Assembly: GCA_016165875.1 (NCBI GenBank)
Contig: JABBOT010000003.1
Location: forward strand, 25,500,983 to 25,564,982
DNA length: 64,000 bases
Direction of reading: 5' to 3'
From: Acanthopleura granulata
Taxonomy: Eukaryota > Mollusca > Polyplacophora > Chitonida > Chitonidae
Positions within the stretch are counted from its first letter, which is position 1. Each line of letters begins with the position of its first letter. A model generated the notes under the pieces. That model was not told where the DNA came from. It saw only the letters and a program-made list of their open reading frames with translations, and searched no databases. The translations under genes and the position numbers were made by a program. Of this stretch, positions 59,964 to 64,000 are shown piece by piece.

Positions 59964-60360
59964 TATTCAGTCTCGCAAACTTTACCAGTATTATTGAATT
60001 TGAATGTTGGACAAATTGGAAGTGAAATTTTTATGTACAAGAATCCCAGGAAATGTAACAATTTGAAAATGAAGCTGTTCTGGAGCATGTTCATTTGGTA
60101 AGTGTTGTTTATTGATGAGTTTAAATTTGACTGTTGTACACACCTACTTATGGAATATCGTTAAATGACACAAGGTTACATGTATCAAAAATTTATTTAT
60201 GGCGGAATGGAAAATGTGGACATTAAGATATGATATTTTTTGTTCACACTTTTGTGATAGACATGGTGTAAGCAATGTCATTGAGGTTGTTGAAATAAAA
60301 CATTTAAAGCAGATTTTGTTTATATTTTACCTCCTTTTTTCATTTGAGACTTAATAAACA
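59964..60360 (+). other. HDAC8 3' UTR with candidate polyadenylation signals
   Basis: AATAAA occurs at 60294-60299 and 60353-60358, about 330-390 bp after the stop. Either could define the transcript end. Confidence 0.55.
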
Positions 60361-60719
60361 GATGTCTCAAGGTACTGCATGGAATTCTCAAGATCTACAT
60401 TTTGTGCTCCATATACTGTTATGATATTGAGTAGCTGTTCCACTTGTATGATAAGTGGAATCTACTGAACACACTTAATAAACAGAGTAACTCCCAAGAA
60501 ATTCAAGTTAACGAAATTAATTTTTAGTGAAATCATCATCAAGTGTGGACACTCTTTTGCTGATGCTGACCGAAAGTCAAAATGGTAAGATCTTCAGAAT
60601 CATTTTCTTTGGAGTTTCTTTGCTTGGTTGTGTTAAGTGGTCGTCTGGACTACTCATGATGCCACTTTGTGAAGGAAAAAGTTCAGCCATGTTTGGTACA
60701 GTAATGGCAAATATGATAA

Positions 60720-60870
60720 GTCTAGCCCCAGATCAGTGAGATCACAGGTTCAAATCCAGCGGTTTGGTGGTCTGGCTGTGACTTTGGGTAAGGTTTGTCA
60801 GGTACCTGGCAGAGGTGTGATGGTTTCCTCATCTCCATATATTAAAGTCAAATATTTTCAAGTGCAGCAT
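60720..60870. repeat. second SINE-like family, copy C
   Basis: CACAGGTTCAAATCCAGCGG (good B-box, GGTTCAAATCC), GGCTGTGACTTTGGGTAAGG, TTTGTCAGGTACCTGGCAGA, GTGTGATGGTTTCCTC, AAATATTTTCAAGTGCAGCA. Confidence 0.55.
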
Positions 60871-63800
60871 AAATACTATATAGTTCAAAATTCTTGATAT
60901 GGATAATGGATTTGCTAACTGAAGGAAATGGCTCACTGGCATCACCAAATACAGCTAATTTATTTATATAGCTATTTGAGTACAGTGTTGTGCAGACCTC
61001 ATGAATGTTTCACTTCCACCATGGCGACCAGCGTTATGCTGAAAGGAAAGCCCACAATCATCTGCAGGTTGCTGGCAGACCTCATGTATAGTCGGAGAGG
61101 AAGCCAGCTTAAGCTGGACTTGAACTCAAAGTGGTTAAATACTTTTAATTAGAGGAATTCATTGCAGAACGCAAAATGTTACAATACAATATGAAACAAT
61201 TTATTGAACATCGTACAGTGAAACAACTGCAAACAGTGTTGCATTGGTTGGCCCCTCATGGGTCATTCCTTAGGAAGACTTTGATTTTACTCTTAAAACA
61301 CATGAGCTTGGTCAATTCATTTAAAATATTACAATCAACAACATTCAGGTTTATAAACAATGCTTCAGAACAATGACTCCCCCCTCACAAATGATCGTAC
61401 AATCAGTGTAATTCATTATAGGGAGTTGTGAGCAGATGAGGTGTTATTGTTTTCTGAAGTTCAAATGTTAGCAGCAGAGAAGACGGTGCTTTACAACTTA
61501 TAAAGACATTGAGACATGGGCACAATTACATTCGGGACAAAGCTGGGTAGTTAAACTCCTGTAATAATGATGAATGAAGTCTCAATACACTGAAAACTCC
61601 CAAGAACAAATATGCTGAAATCAACTGGATCATACTACTATGGTGAGGAGGGTATAAAAATTGATCTAGCAGAGCAGGGCTCCAGCACTGTCAGGTCACC
61701 GTTTTATGACTTTATAAACACTGAGTGATGTTAAATTTGCCTGCTCTGTCTCACAGCTATAAGTTAATATTTCAATTAAAGAGAAGAGCTGTAGGCTGAT
61801 ATTTTAAATTGTTTTTGAACTGTTTGTCTCCTTCAAAGTAAAATACGTGTTCTAACACATGAAAATATGTGATCAATACATACTTGGCTGGTTTAATGAA
61901 AATATCACAACCAGACAGTATAACTATATGTAAAGGTAAAAATTACAAGATAACACAAATATCAAACAACGAAAGTGTATTAAGGATAGACAAGTCAGGC
62001 TTAATTTCTTATTCTGGCTCTGAACTCAAAACATGTCAGATGTCACTTTAGTCCAAACTAAAGTCATATCAGGTTTTTAGTCACATATTCTGACAAAAAA
62101 TTGTATGTGTTCATCTCACTAGAATTTCTCAGAGCTACTAAGTAGCTGGGAAGCCTAACAGCATATCTTATCCAATAGATTTTCTCTGAATAAAATCTAC
62201 CATTTTGGATGAAGCCAACAACATCCAAACCCTCAGTACAACACCATACCTGTAACCAGATAGGCAAATGTACGACAACAAACATGGACAGCTTTGGCAT
62301 TCACCTGTGCATGGACTCAATCAGGTTAAGTTAACAGTGACACAGCCTAAACTCATTCACCTCAAAGCAGTCTCACTATTCACATCATGGTTGTTCAACT
62401 TGCCCCAATAGAAGTCCCGCCCAGCATTTCCACACGTTAACAGTTACAACAACGAATAATGGACAACCCTATATACATTTACACAGACTACATGTTCAGG
62501 ACCAACATATTTGAGAAAGACTTCACTTGTGTGTAAAGTTAAGTACAAAGTTACTTGTGTATTCTTGTCTGATCTGACGAGACAGCCAGAATTGTTCGTA
62601 AATTGTTCGTATACTGCTTTGACATCACTATATCATCTGTATACAAGTACTGGCCATTCTCTGGAACTGATACAAGAAAATTCTTCAGCAATGCTCAAAT
62701 GCCACATTTTGTAATAACCTATGAAGACAAGTTCATGAATATTGGACATGAGTCCAGCTCAGGCATAAGTTTAGCCCAATCAGTGGCAAGTACCAAAACA
62801 GGAAATCCAATGACATGCATTTCTTGAATCATTTACATCTAAATTAAAACGCTGGTGAAGTACAATATACAGCATTATTATTTCATTTTGTGAAAGCAGC
62901 TGTAAAACTTTTCAACCACAAATAAAGGAAAACTCTGTGAATGACCTTCCTCTTAACAACTGTGACAAGCAAATGTGACGGGTGCATGACAGTTGATGCC
63001 ATTTGAAATTCACATACAAGTTATATATTTGATTGATATAGCATATATCTGATTTTGATTGTGGTCAGGTTTATGAGAAAACAAAAACCAGAGAACCTTG
63101 CCAGGAAACTGTAGAATTGTCTGACCACAAATGAGGTATATGGGCTGGATAAGAACACACTGGTAGTGGACTCATTCGTCAAGACATGGTGGTCCAAACC
63201 GAGGCCGTCTAGACCACTCTGCCAACAAGGGTTACTTGAATAGCTGTCCACAACTTAAGACCAGTCCAAGCTTAATACCATGACTGAACCAAGTGTTCTT
63301 CTTGTCCTTGGTGATTTCTGATCTTGCCCATTCCTTTGACAACACCACAACGTTCTCATGAAGAATACGTGTTATTTAACATATAAAAGGATGCATGAAA
63401 GTAAAGCAGAAATAGAAAGAAGTGCAGGTAAATGAATGTGGTTGTACCAGAAAATCTGCCCTGAAAACATGACAATGTATGACAGATGCTTGGCACCATT
63501 ATATCTCTAAAATTCTACATTTGAGTTTTGCACAAGATGCCATCAACCATGGTGTTGACTGAAAGAGTCTTCTGTTGATATCTTGCATATCTAACAACAA
63601 CTACAACATATAATGCTAACACACTACAACTGACAACCTAGTATTTAACTGGTGGCTTCAACTTGTAAGCAAGTCATTTCATTAATCCAATGTCACCACA
63701 ATTTTAAATCCATTGGCTTGTTCTGAATTCATTTTAGATTCACAAAAAGAAAAAAAAATACGTGAATGACCAACACTAATCTAAATTTTAAAGACATCCT

Positions 63801-63943
63801 AAAGTAAAAAAAATGCCATATCTTGTCTTCAGGATTTTTTTTAAAAATTGAATGTAAAATTTTGTAAAGAAATAGAATTGAAAAATTCATTCATCTATGT
63901 GCTTAAAACATTTGATTTACGGTACCCTTTTGGCTGTAGGATG
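60871..63943. other. 3' flank of HDAC8, no gene recognised
   Basis: AT-rich sequence with one SINE (60955-61140). Open frames are short and without resemblance to known families. Confidence 0.5.
60955..61140 (-). mobile_element. SINE copy downstream of HDAC8
   Basis: ATTTATTTATATAGCTATTT, ATGGCGACCAGCGTTATGCT, CTGCAGGTTGCTGGCAGACC, GGAGAGGAAGCCAGCTTAAG, GACTTGAACTCAAAG. Head truncated. Confidence 0.7.
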
Positions 63944-63944
63944 C

Positions 63945-64000
63945 ATATCCAAGACGTTTGACAAATATGGGAAAGTTTTCATCGTACATGAAGAGGCTTC
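63945..64000 (+). CDS. possible exon at the right edge (uncertain)
   Basis: After TTTTGGCTGTAG at 63944 a frame reads CISKTFDKYGKVFIVHEEA to the window end. The composition is protein-like and the preceding bases could be an acceptor. The frame is also open upstream, so the site is not decided. The minus strand is open too (SLFMYDENFPIFVKRLGYA). I do not recognise the product. Confidence 0.2.
   Translation, partial: MSKTFDKYGKVFIVHEEA

Overview
This is a stretch of animal nuclear DNA: AT-rich, intron-rich and full of short dispersed repeats. Three genes can be read exon by exon with GT/AG splice sites and matching phases. Repeated copies of a tRNA-derived SINE (two subtypes), frequent TACATGTA words and several copies of the word AAGGGAGATAAC point to a lophotrochozoan, most likely a mollusc. 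That assignment is inference from repeat style, not a proven identification.

Layout. (1) 1-16,083, minus strand: the 5' part of a p90 ribosomal S6 kinase gene (RPS6KA/RSK). Three coding exons end at the glycine-rich loop, and the rest of the kinase lies beyond the left edge. Its large intron holds a 23-copy minisatellite of 25 bp, a foldback element and SINEs. (2) 16,084-31,543: about 15 kb of intergenic DNA with SINEs, simple repeats and inverted repeats, and no convincing gene. (3) 31,544-44,742, minus strand: a nearly complete CTP synthase gene (14 coding exons seen, with a probable 5' UTR exon at 47,250). One small exon is missing next to an N-run at 32,490. A 4.9-kb intron contains a decayed transposase-like gene. 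(4) About 47.5-60.3 kb, plus strand: a histone deacetylase 8 gene. The exons join in frame from 48,610 to the stop at 59,961, with zinc ligands and catalytic residues intact. CTPS and HDAC8 are divergent and probably share a promoter near 47.3-47.5 kb. (5) 60.4-64 kb: mostly non-coding, with a possible exon start at the right edge.

The most striking feature is inside HDAC8. The coding exon that ends just before the active-site loop Tyr-Asp-Cys-Pro has been tandemly amplified about 43 times (50,326-53,943; unit 84 bp = 28 codons). Each unit is a copy of the end of the exon, and almost every unit ends at a copy of the exon's own 5' splice site (CTAG|GTGAGG). The array therefore presents dozens of equivalent donors in front of one acceptor at 54,195. 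The first six donors are in frame and could add 0 to 5 blocks of 28 residues beside the substrate-binding loop. A -1 deletion in unit 7 creates a stop. The same gene also has an acidic, Ser-rich N-terminal extension of roughly 295-350 residues in one 1,119-bp exon, which human HDAC8 lacks.
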